Positions 26,562 through 34,165 of a stretch of DNA of 64,000 nt are shown in pieces. The first letter of the stretch is position 1; each line of letters begins with the position of its first letter. Origin of the DNA: Bacillota bacterium (GTDB lineage Bacteria; Bacillota; Clostridia; Oscillospirales; Ruminococcaceae); NCBI GenBank assembly GCA_023431215.1, contig JAEYXR010000048.1, positions 1 through 64,000 on the forward strand. Direction: 5' to 3'. A program made the position numbers and the translations under genes. The notes under the pieces were generated by a model. It saw nothing but the letters and a program-made list of their open reading frames with translations. It did no database searches and was not told where the DNA came from.

Positions 26562-26574
26562 TATAGAGTGCTAA
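26548..26574. promoter_or_regulatory. CIRCE element (HrcA operator)
   Basis: TTAGCACTC and GAGTGCTAA are separated by 9 bases, a perfect match to the CIRCE consensus bound by the heat-shock repressor HrcA. Confidence 0.97.
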
Positions 26575-26735
26575 TCATTCATAAATATTTTACAATCTTA
26601 GTGAATGGCTGCACCTTTCATGAAAAAACTAAGGCATCTAAAAGCCCTGCTTAACATCTTGCGTTGTATTAACCCAAGGTATCCTTTTTAATTTGGTCAA
26701 TCTGTGGAGCCATCCTGCATATACTGTTATGAACA

Positions 26736-26807
26736 ACGGAGTTGATGGCGTACCGGCACTGCAACTTTGCAGTATATGGTACTAGCCTGTGCTCCGTTTA
26801 TTTTTTT
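26736..26807 (+). promoter_or_regulatory. Terminator-like leader hairpin of asnB
   Basis: Three stacked stems nest in one another: ACGGAG/CTCCGT (26736-26741, 26792-26797), GGCGTACC/GGTAC-TA-GCC, and ACTGCAA/TTGCAGT at the tip. A run of T (26797-26807) follows. It ends 17 bases before the asnB start with no plus-strand gene upstream, so a leader attenuator is likely. It does not show T-box sequence motifs. Confidence 0.6.
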
Positions 26808-26824
26808 GCCGGGAGATGACCAAT

Positions 26825-28687
26825 ATGTGTGGTATTGCAGGATTTTGCAATTTTGAAAATGATTTTTTGGTTAACAAGAGCCTTGAACAAAGCAGTCTGC
26901 AAACCTTAGTGCAGATGCGTACCGCCATTGCACACAGAGGCAATGACCAAACAGGCCAATACCTACGCCCCCATGCAGGACTAAGCCACACCAGGCTTTC
27001 TATCCGCGACCTGAGCATGGGGGCACAGCCCATTGTCCGCCAAAAACAGCAGCAGGAATATGCCATTGTGTACAACGGTGAAATTTATAATGCCCAAGAG
27101 CTTACCCTGGACTTAAAGTCCAAAGGATACGAATTTTACACCACTACCGATACCGAAGTTATTCTGTACGCCTATATGGAATACGGAGAAAGCTGTGTCA
27201 AGCTGCTAAATGGTATTTTTGCTTTTGCTATTTGGGACGATGCCAAAGAAAAGCTGCTGCTGTTCCGCGACCGTATGGGAGTAAAACCGCTTTTTTATAC
27301 CGTCCAAAACGGGCTGCTGGTGTTCGGCTCCGAAATTAAGGCGATTTTTGCCCATTCCCAAATCAAACCACTTGTGGACACAGACAGCTTTCGTGAAATT
27401 TTTGGCATCGGCCCGGCACGCACCGAGGGCTGCGGGGTATTTAAGAATATTCAGGAAATAGAGGCAGGCTGTTATGCCGTGTTTGACCAAAAGGGTATTC
27501 ACCATCACCTCTACTGGGATTTGGAAAGCCACCCCCACACTGACAGCTATGCCCAGACAGTGGATACCGTGTCTTTTTTGGTCAGGGATGCCATTACCCG
27601 CCAAATGATCTCGGACGTTCCTGTATGCAGCTTTTTATCCGGAGGCATCGACTCCAGTATTGTCACTGCTGTGGCTGCCGACTTCATGAAAAAATCCGGA
27701 TCACAGCTGAACACCTTTTCCTTTGACTTTGCCGGCAACGACAAATACTTTGCCTCCAACGCCTTTCAGCCGGAGCGGGACCGCCCCTATGTGGATATTA
27801 TGCTGTCCTGCATTGATACCAACCATACTTACCTAAATTGTGACGAAGCTTCCCTTGTCCGCTTGTTGCCCGACGCTATGATAGCCAAGGATTTGCCCGG
27901 CATGGCAGACGTAGATGCCTCTTTGTTGTATTTTTGCCGGCTGGTTAAAGAAAAAAACAAGGTTGCCCTGACAGGAGAGTGCGCCGACGAAATTTTTGGA
28001 GGCTACCCCTGGTTTTATCGGCAGGAGCTGCTGGAGGGCACCGGCTTTCCCTGGTCTAAAAACCTTGCTGTGCGTCAATGCCTGCTCAACGATAGCGTGA
28101 TACGCCGTTTGGAGCTGGAAAGCTTTGTGCACGAACGGTATGAAAGCTCGGTAAAAAAAGTTCCCATACTGGAGGGAGAATCGGCAGCCGAGGCCCGTCG
28201 CAGGGTGGTGGGTTACCTTAACATCAAATGGTTTATGCAAACCCTGCTGGACCGAATGGACCGAGCCAGTATGCAAAACGGTCTGGAGGCGCGGGTGCCC
28301 TTTGCCGACCACAGAATTGTGGAGTATGTATTCAATGTTCCCTGGGAGATGAAGTATCAGAACGGTGTGGAAAAAGCATTGCTGCGAGATGCTTGCGCCA
28401 ATCTTTTGCCCAAAGAGCTTCTGTACCGTAAAAAGAGCCCTTACCCCAAAACCTATCACCCGGACTACGAATTGCATCTAAAGGAACAGATGCTTTGTTT
28501 ACTGTCCAACACCGCTGCACCACTTCATTTGTTAATAGATAAGGCAAAGGTGCTGCAGTTTATGGAGGAACCGGCACAAGCCGGAAAGCCCTGGTTTGGT
28601 CAGCTGATGGTAGCCCCACAAATGCTTGCGTATTTGCTGCAAATTAACGAATGGCTTATCCATTACCAGCCCATTATTGACTTGTAA
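26825..28687 (+). CDS. asnB: Asparagine synthase (glutamine-hydrolysing)
   Basis: The 620-residue enzyme starts MCGIAGF, so that Cys2 becomes the N-terminal nucleophile of the glutamine amidotransferase domain (about 2-210, with RLSIRDL and YNGEIYN). The synthetase domain (about 230-600) has the PP-loop SGGIDSS and the TGECADEIFGGYPWF motif. It makes asparagine from aspartate, glutamine and ATP. Starts upstream of Met 26825 would bury the catalytic Cys, so ATG 26825 (GGGAG ribosome site) is chosen. The leader hairpin suggests regulated read-through. Confidence 0.92.
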   Translation: MCGIAGFCNFENDFLVNKSLEQSSLQTLVQMRTAIAHRGNDQTGQYLRPHAGLSHTRLSIRDLSMGAQPIVRQKQQQEYAIVYNGEIYNAQELTLDLKSKGYEFYTTTDTEVILYAYMEYGESCVKLLNGIFAFAIWDDAKEKLLLFRDRMGVKPLFYTVQNGLLVFGSEIKAIFAHSQIKPLVDTDSFREIFGIGPARTEGCGVFKNIQEIEAGCYAVFDQKGIHHHLYWDLESHPHTDSYAQTVDTVSFLVRDAITRQMISDVPVCSFLSGGIDSSIVTAVAADFMKKSGSQLNTFSFDFAGNDKYFASNAFQPERDRPYVDIMLSCIDTNHTYLNCDEASLVRLLPDAMIAKDLPGMADVDASLLYFCRLVKEKNKVALTGECADEIFGGYPWFYRQELLEGTGFPWSKNLAVRQCLLNDSVIRRLELESFVHERYESSVKKVPILEGESAAEARRRVVGYLNIKWFMQTLLDRMDRASMQNGLEARVPFADHRIVEYVFNVPWEMKYQNGVEKALLRDACANLLPKELLYRKKSPYPKTYHPDYELHLKEQMLCLLSNTAAPLHLLIDKAKVLQFMEEPAQAGKPWFGQLMVAPQMLAYLLQINEWLIHYQPIIDL

Positions 28688-28709
28688 TTCTTTTTTTGGG
28701 CACAAAAGC

Positions 28710-28745
28710 ACGGGAGAGAAGAATCCATGAATTCTTCTCTCCCGT
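28710..28745. terminator. Bidirectional hairpin between asnB and the next gene
   Basis: Perfect 15-bp arms (ACGGGAGAGAAGAAT and its complement) pair around a 6-nt loop. The following T-run is short on both sides, so efficiency is uncertain. It lies between convergent genes. Confidence 0.75.
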
Positions 28746-28782
28746 TTATGGGCCTTATTCTATGATAAAGTGAGGTTGGGGT

Positions 28783-29130
28783 TTAGTCACACTGACAAAA
28801 GGGTGGAGGCAGTATCCGCATGTCGTCGGGGTATCCCATGAGAACCACACTGGTGACCCTTCCATGAAAAGCTTCCTGGTAGGCCTCATTTACCACAGCA
28901 CGTAGTACAGCAACCTTATCTTCCAGGTAAGGAACCTCCCGATAGGTGGTGAGCACAAAAAACGTGTTGGCTGCACTAGCATCCTGATAAAGCTGCAAAC
29001 CGCAGTAAAATTCACAAAAACGATCAAGCAGCATCCGGTTCAGCTCCGTTAGGAACTTTATATACTGTGTTTGAAGGTCTGCAGGTACCAAAACCTGCTT
29101 TACCGCAACATTGATAATTGAAAGGTTCAT
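28783..29130 (-). CDS. Uncharacterised 115-residue protein
   Basis: A well-placed GGAGGTG precedes the ATG, and the protein has balanced composition, no signal peptide and no membrane helix. It alternates amphipathic helices and strands (FFVLTTYREVPYLEDKVAVLRAV, then VTSVVLMGYPDDMRI) and ends in PPPFCQCD. It has no recognised motif. Its position between a terminator-like hairpin and a non-coding stretch gives no hint of a role. Confidence 0.6.
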   Translation of the reverse strand: MNLSIINVAVKQVLVPADLQTQYIKFLTELNRMLLDRFCEFYCGLQLYQDASAANTFFVLTTYREVPYLEDKVAVLRAVVNEAYQEAFHGRVTSVVLMGYPDDMRILPPPFCQCD

Positions 29131-29567
29131 AAAAACACCTCCCGTTTATAGTATACTACGGTCAGTGTCAAGACGTTCCTTCCAGTTTATGCTTAATTTA
29201 GCCTTTGGTATTTAACAATAGTTCTGCCTGCTCATATATAAATACAACATTTCACTTTCTTTCAATTTAATTAGAAGCCGTCAAAAGTGAGAGGGCAAGC
29301 GCAGCGCTTGCCCTCTCACTGTCGTTCCAAATATAACACAAATCCGAACCCTTTGCCAACAGGTACAACCTGTCGTGAGTGGTTCGGATCTTTATGATTT
29401 GTGAGTTGGTGGCAAAATAGATGCCGCAAACTTTTTGGTTTTCGGAAGGAAAGAGATGTGTGAAAGGAAAACCATCAGGATTGTCACCTTCGCGTTGAGC
29501 GCAGCGGATAACCCGCCAGCAGGCATGTCCAAATAAAAAAGCACCGCCAAAGCGATGCTTTTTTATT
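29131..29567. other. Structured non-coding stretch downstream of tRNA-Leu(UAG)
   Basis: No credible gene is seen. A nearly perfect palindrome with 17-bp arms and one central base lies at 29286-29320. A nested hairpin at 29337-29403 has outer arms CACAAATC/GATTTGTG and ATCCGAACC/GGTTCGGAT, and an inner ACAGGT/ACCTGT stem. Both could be transcribed from the tRNA promoter if its terminator leaks. Confidence 0.5.
29541..29566 (-). terminator. Terminator of tRNA-Leu(UAG)
   Basis: GCATCGCT and GGCGGTGC pair imperfectly and are flanked by A- and T-runs, directly after the tRNA 3' end on the minus strand. Confidence 0.75.
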
Positions 29568-29651
29568 TGGTGCGGATAACAGGACTTGAACCTGCACGTC
29601 GGGGACACTAGATCCTAAGTCTAGCGCGTCTGCCAATTCCGCCATATCCGC
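29568..29651 (-). tRNA. tRNA-Leu (anticodon UAG)
   Basis: The minus strand reads GCGGATA at the 5' end and TATCCGCACCA at the 3' end, with CCA encoded. The anticodon arm is CTAGA-CTTAGGA-TCTAG with anticodon TAG. A long variable arm and GGTTCAAGTCC T arm are typical of class II tRNA-Leu. It decodes CUA and probably other CUN codons. The body is nearly identical to the CAG tRNA-Leu at 35.8 kb, apart from the anticodon loop and variable arm. Confidence 0.96.
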
Positions 29652-29734
29652 ATATAGCAAACGGCAGGAAAAGACCTTGCCGTTTTCTACAATAATGATA
29701 CCTACCACCAAAAGGTGGCTTTTGTAACTTGCTT

Positions 29735-29763
29735 ATTATATCATCCAAGCAAAAGTGTGTCAA
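29735..29763 (-). promoter_or_regulatory. Consensus promoter of tRNA-Leu(UAG)
   Basis: TTGACA (29758-29763) and TATAAT (29735-29740) match the sigma-A consensus exactly, with 17 bp between. The leader of about 77 bases carries two hairpins (29705-29718 and 29659-29686). Confidence 0.92.
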
Positions 29764-29812
29764 TGCGGTTTTTTAGGTTTTGGTAACTTGGTAAATACAA
29801 AATAAAATTTAT

Positions 29813-31078
29813 TTACAGTTTTATTAAACCTTTTTTACAAAGCTCCTGTGCAGAAAGGATGACACCGGCACGCCCGGCGGGGTAGGTAAGGCCGCCTTGA
29901 AGCCATACTGCATAAGGAGGGCGCAGGGGTGCATCTGCCGAAAGCTCAATGGAAGCACCCATGGTAAAGGCGCCTGCAGCCATAATGACAGGGCTTTCGT
30001 AGCCGGGCATGTCCCAAGGCTCCGGAACAACAAAGGAATCAACGGGAGACCCCTTTTGAATCCCCTGGCAGATGGCAATAAGCTCATCGGGCCCGCCGGT
30101 AAGCACCGACTGGATGATATCGGTACGCGCTTCATCAAAGCGTGGGGTGACCTGATACCCCAGCTGGCTATAAAGTGCGGCAGCAAAAACCGCAGTTTTG
30201 ACTGCACTGGCCACCACCTGGGGAGCCAGAAAAATACCCAGATACAAGCTGCGGAGCACATCCATAGTACAGCCTACCTCTTTGCCCATACCGGGGCAGG
30301 TCAGGCGGTAGCCGCACAGCTCCACCAAATCCTTGCGGCCTGCTATGTAGCCGCCTGTGGGGGCGATACCGGCACCCAGGTTTTTGATGAGCGAGCCGGC
30401 TACAAGGTCTGCACCCACCTGGGTGGGTTCTTTTTTTTCCACCAGCTCGCCATAGCAGTTATCCACCATGACAATTACCTGGGGATTCACCTTTTTGGCG
30501 GTGGCGGTAATTTTCTCAATAACCTCTATGGTGAGAGAAGGACGCAGGCTGTATCCGCGAGAACGCTGGATATATACCATTTTTGCTCCTAAGGCGGCTT
30601 TGGCAATACCGTCAAAATCGGGAGTACCGTCGGACAACAGGTCTACCTGTGCGTATTCCACACCAAACTCACGCAGAGAACCGGTGTTTTCCCCGCGAAT
30701 ACCAATGGTCTCCTCCATGGTGTCATAGGGGCTGCCGGTTACCGAGACCATTTTGTCGCCTGGGCGCAACACCCCAAACAAGGCAGTTGCCAGTGCGTGT
30801 GTACCCGAAACAAAGGTGTGACGCACAAGGGCATCCTCTGCACCAAAAATATTAGCATACACCTTGTCCAAATCGTCCCGGCCTCGGTCGTCATAGCCGT
30901 AGCCGGTGGTGCCTTTGAGATGTGCTTCACTAATGCGGTTGTTGCGGAATGCTGCCAGCACCTTTGCTGTGTTATAACCGGCAATTTGGTCAATGCGGGC
31001 AAAGGCTTCCCCACACAGTCCCTCAGCCTTTTGTGCCAAGGCATCCAGCTTGGGGTCTATTTCAAAAAATTCAGTCAT
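29813..31078 (-). CDS. Methionine gamma-lyase family PLP protein (aluminium resistance protein family)
   Basis: The 421-residue protein matches the YnbB-like family of PLP enzymes often called aluminium resistance or methionine gamma-lyase family proteins. Visible motifs are TGYGYDDRGRD, FVSGTHALATALFG, QRSRGYSLRP, VMVDNCYGELVE and the cofactor lysine region AGSLIKNLGAGIAPTGGYI. Several members cleave sulfur amino acids, but this substrate is unknown. The ATG at 31078 is chosen because AAGGAATAGGTAC precedes it and it begins MTEFFEID. The upstream in-frame start adds 20 residues without a ribosome site. Confidence 0.88.
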   Translation of the reverse strand: MTEFFEIDPKLDALAQKAEGLCGEAFARIDQIAGYNTAKVLAAFRNNRISEAHLKGTTGYGYDDRGRDDLDKVYANIFGAEDALVRHTFVSGTHALATALFGVLRPGDKMVSVTGSPYDTMEETIGIRGENTGSLREFGVEYAQVDLLSDGTPDFDGIAKAALGAKMVYIQRSRGYSLRPSLTIEVIEKITATAKKVNPQVIVMVDNCYGELVEKKEPTQVGADLVAGSLIKNLGAGIAPTGGYIAGRKDLVELCGYRLTCPGMGKEVGCTMDVLRSLYLGIFLAPQVVASAVKTAVFAAALYSQLGYQVTPRFDEARTDIIQSVLTGGPDELIAICQGIQKGSPVDSFVVPEPWDMPGYESPVIMAAGAFTMGASIELSADAPLRPPYAVWLQGGLTYPAGRAGVILSAQELCKKGLIKL

Positions 31079-31177
31079 GTACCTATTCCTTATCATTCTA
31101 TTAGTTTTATGCAATTTAACATCTACTCTCTGTGCCAATATGGGAGTTAGCCAATACGGATAGAACCAAACTGTTGT

Positions 31178-31939
31178 TTACTTATTAACAACACCACAGG
31201 AGTACTGTTGAAAAAAACCTGCCTGAATGTAAAAGGGCACCAGCTCCTCCCGGCAGGCAAGCACCGGCTGGTGACCCGCTGCAAGGCTTTGTGCAGCAAG
31301 AAAGCGCACCAGTGCCGTGGCATAGCCCTTTCCCCTATGTTGGGGCAAAGTGGCGATGCAGGTGATTGATTCCTCCAGGCCCCCACCGTAGCTAAGTGCC
31401 CCGCTGCAAACTGCCGTACCCTCATAAGTTGCTGCAAAAAAGCGGTCGGTACCCCGCCGCCAATGCAGGTGGCGGTTGGCATAAAAAGAAGCTCTGTCCG
31501 AGAGCTCCAGCAACCCGCTTTTACACACAATATCGGTAAGTTGTGTAAGGCTTGTTTCTGCAATGGTTAGTCCCTTGGGCATTGGAGCGGCGGCAGACTG
31601 ACGGCAGCACAGCACTGACAGGGGAGAAACCGTAAGCCCGGTAGCCTGTGCCACCTGCTGGTCGGCCTCCAGCACATCAAAACCCTTGGCACACAAAAAG
31701 TCTGCCATCTCCCGGGCTGCATGAGGCGGGGCACAAGAAGCAAGGGTTGCCCAGATACGTCCGCCGTTTTCCATCATCCAACCCAAAGGGGTTCCGCTTT
31801 CGTCTGTCTGCACCCAAAAATCCCGCTGAATGCCGGGGGCAAAGGTGCGCAGTCCGCAGCGGATTACCACGTTCATACAAGGGCTGCCCCCTACCGAGGC
31901 AGGGTCAAGGCAGGATGTGTCTTGCAACCAGTGTATCAT
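31178..31939 (-). CDS. GNAT family acetyltransferase (253 residues)
   Basis: The C-terminal part contains the GNAT core: ACL-type strand ITCIATLPQHRGKGYATALV with the acetyl-CoA loop (HRGKGYAT), followed by FYIQAGF. The N-terminal half (about 1-120) is probably a second, degenerate acyltransferase-like domain. The acceptor is unknown. Its start overlaps the stop of the M42 peptidase gene by 4 bp, implying coupled translation and perhaps a shared task in peptide or amino acid handling. Confidence 0.78.
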   Translation of the reverse strand: MIHWLQDTSCLDPASVGGSPCMNVVIRCGLRTFAPGIQRDFWVQTDESGTPLGWMMENGGRIWATLASCAPPHAAREMADFLCAKGFDVLEADQQVAQATGLTVSPLSVLCCRQSAAAPMPKGLTIAETSLTQLTDIVCKSGLLELSDRASFYANRHLHWRRGTDRFFAATYEGTAVCSGALSYGGGLEESITCIATLPQHRGKGYATALVRFLAAQSLAAGHQPVLACREELVPFYIQAGFFQQYSCGVVNK

Positions 31940-32979
31940 GCGCCAAAGGCTTCCACCAAAGCCAGCAGCAGGTCGTAGGTGCTTTCAAAATCACACTTGG
32001 CGGCCATGGAATGTGCCGAGTGGATGTAACGAACGGGAACAGAAACCGCCAGTACCTTGGCACCGCCTGCGGCAGACTGGACACTGCGGCTTTCGTTACC
32101 GCCAAATACGCCTTCCTTGTTCTGCCACGCAATGTTTTTCTCCCGGGCAATTCTGGTTGCCTGGGTATACAGCTGATAGTCATAGGTGGTTCCTCTGTCT
32201 TTGTAAGAGATGACAGGGCCGTGGCGGAGTTTGCAAACCTTCTTATGGTCGGGGGCTGCGGGGGTATCTCCTGCGGTAGTGCCCTCTACGGCAATACCGA
32301 TGTCGGGGCGAACCCCAAAGGCCGCGGTGCCGCCGCCCAGGCAGCCGGTTTCTTCCTGACAGGTAAAGGCAAAGGTGCAGTCGCAGGGCAGTTCTGAAGA
32401 GATGAGTGCAATGAGCAGTGCACAGCCTGCACGGTCATCAATGGCCTTGGCAACAACACAGCCGTCTCCAATCTCCCGGTATTCCCCCACAAAGGTTACC
32501 TGGTCACCGGGGCTGACAAAGCGGGAAGCTTCCTCCTTGGTATCTACGCCGATATCCAGCTGCATCTCTTCAATTTTTGGGTATTTGTCCTTTTCACCCT
32601 CATCCAGCAGGTGGATGGGTTTGACACCAATGGTACCCGGCAAAGATTTTTCGCCTGCCAGTACCGGACGTGCGGCAGCCACCGCAGGCATAATGCCGCC
32701 CACGTTTGCCACACGCAAAAGGCCGTTGTCTTCCACATGGGTTACCATAAAGCCAACCTCATCCATATGGGCGGAAAGCATCAGCTTTTTGGCGGCAGGA
32801 TTTTTACCCTTTACCTCTGCAATGAGGTTGCCGGTGTTATCGATATGCCAGCTGTGGCAATAGTCTTTTATTTTGGAAAGAATTGCCTCACGCACAGCGT
32901 CCTCCCTACCGGAAACACCCCGCAGCTGGGTCAGTTCTTCCAAGTTTTGATAAAATTGCTGTTTGAGTTTTTCCTGCAT
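31936..32979 (-). CDS. M42 family metallopeptidase (aminopeptidase)
   Basis: The 347-residue enzyme shows the M42 layout, with SAHMDEVGFMVTHV giving the first metal His and catalytic Asp. A shared metal-bridging Asp lies in KAIDDRAGCALLIALI, and FTCQEETGCLGGGTAAF holds the catalytic Glu pair. A late His lies in YIHSAHSMAAK. M42 enzymes form large tetrahedral complexes that trim peptides from the N-terminus. It is the second of two tandem paralogues, 3 bp downstream of the first, and is coupled to a GNAT gene. Confidence 0.9.
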   Translation of the reverse strand: MQEKLKQQFYQNLEELTQLRGVSGREDAVREAILSKIKDYCHSWHIDNTGNLIAEVKGKNPAAKKLMLSAHMDEVGFMVTHVEDNGLLRVANVGGIMPAVAAARPVLAGEKSLPGTIGVKPIHLLDEGEKDKYPKIEEMQLDIGVDTKEEASRFVSPGDQVTFVGEYREIGDGCVVAKAIDDRAGCALLIALISSELPCDCTFAFTCQEETGCLGGGTAAFGVRPDIGIAVEGTTAGDTPAAPDHKKVCKLRHGPVISYKDRGTTYDYQLYTQATRIAREKNIAWQNKEGVFGGNESRSVQSAAGGAKVLAVSVPVRYIHSAHSMAAKCDFESTYDLLLALVEAFGA

Positions 32980-32982
32980 GGC

Positions 32983-34008
32983 TCACAGCTCCTTTCCAAA
33001 GGCCGCCATGAGGCGGGCAGTGTTTGCAACATCATCCATGTGGATGGTCTCCACCACGGTGTGCATATTACGCAGGGGGATAGAGAGCAAAGCGGTGGCG
33101 ACACCTGCTCCTGCACCGGCAATGCCGTCGGCATCGGTGCCGGTACGTCCGCCCATGGCTTCAATTTGATAGGGGATACCGTCACGAACAGCCAGCTCCT
33201 TGAGGCGGTCGGTCATGGCATTGTTGAGCACAGGGGCAACACCAATCATGGGGCCGTCACCCATCTGCCCGCACTTCCAAGGCGCAACACCAAAGCCGTT
33301 GGCAAAAGAAACATCTACGGCAATGGCACAGTCGGGCGCCGAGGCAAAGGAAGCGGTGGAGGCACCAACGCCGCCAACCTCCTCCATAGAGGCCAGCGCA
33401 ACGGTGATTTTTGCTCTGGGGGCAGCCTTGTGCAGCTCCTGCGCTGCCAGCAGCACTGCCACACAGCCAATGCGGTCGTCCATGGCACGGCTGCGTAGTA
33501 GGTTTTCTCCCAGCGCGGTTAATGGGCCGTCCAAGCTAATACTATCACCCGGAGTAAAAAGCTCCTTGGCATGGTCGGTGGTAAAGCCGGTATCTACAAG
33601 AATGTCTTCCATCTTCAAAGGCTTATCTTCACCTTCTACCAGGTGGGGGGGAACAGATGCCACCACAGCGGCATAATCACCGGAGGCGGTGTGGACAGTA
33701 ACGGGAGAAGCGGGAAGCAGGCGGCGGTCCAGCCCACCTACATTGGCCACGCGCAAAAAGCCGTCCTCCTCTACACGGGTGACCATCATGCCAATTTGAT
33801 CAAGGTGTGCCTCCAGCATGAGGTGGGGAGCGTTGGGCTGACCCTCATTGATGGTGCAGAGCACGCTGCCCAGGGGGGAAAGTTTGGGCTGGCCCAAAGG
33901 CCGCAGCAGTTCTATTGCAGCCTGTGCGGCACCGTCCTCGCGGCCGGCAACGCCCATGGCCTGAGTGAGCTGTTGCGCCATAGCCTGAATGGATTGGTAG
34001 TCTGTCAT
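32983..34008 (-). CDS. M42 family metallopeptidase (tandem paralogue)
   Basis: This 341-residue protein is homologous to the next gene along its length but clearly diverged. Its metal and catalytic motifs are LEAHLDQIGMMVTRV, RAMDDRIGCVAVLL, ASMEEVGGVGAST and IPLRNMHTVVET. Different paralogues in one operon may have different residue preferences or form mixed complexes. Only 3 bp separate the two genes. The ATG is preceded by AAAGGAGTTTGTACC. Confidence 0.9.
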   Translation of the reverse strand: MTDYQSIQAMAQQLTQAMGVAGREDGAAQAAIELLRPLGQPKLSPLGSVLCTINEGQPNAPHLMLEAHLDQIGMMVTRVEEDGFLRVANVGGLDRRLLPASPVTVHTASGDYAAVVASVPPHLVEGEDKPLKMEDILVDTGFTTDHAKELFTPGDSISLDGPLTALGENLLRSRAMDDRIGCVAVLLAAQELHKAAPRAKITVALASMEEVGGVGASTASFASAPDCAIAVDVSFANGFGVAPWKCGQMGDGPMIGVAPVLNNAMTDRLKELAVRDGIPYQIEAMGGRTGTDADGIAGAGAGVATALLSIPLRNMHTVVETIHMDDVANTARLMAAFGKEL

Positions 34009-34103
34009 GGTACAAACTCCTTTTTACTATAGTGTGGCAGTGCCGGGCAATTTAAAGGATACGGACAAACCGGTTTAAAAACTGCGGCATTGCCTTGCAG
34101 AAA

Positions 34104-34151
34104 ACGGGCGCGCTGCCGTGGGCCTGGGCCCGCCGGTCGCACGCGCCGTGT
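34104..34151 (-). terminator. GC-rich hairpin after murD
   Basis: On the minus strand an outer CACGGCGCG arm pairs with CGCGCCCG (one bulge), and an inner GGGCC/GGCCC stem stacks inside, followed by TTTT. It probably ends murD transcription, though the T-run is short. Confidence 0.6.
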
Positions 34152-34165
34152 TTGGGTACGTCGAT

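Noticed and set aside
26736..26807. T-box riboswitch upstream of asnB
   Set aside because: A GGTAC stretch resembles part of a T-box, but the antiterminator bulge, specifier loop and AG-bulge motifs are missing and the leader is too short.
29267..29608. 113-codon minus-strand frame across the tRNA-Leu 3' part and terminator
   Set aside because: It runs through tRNA, terminator and palindromes, so it is a by-product of structured DNA.
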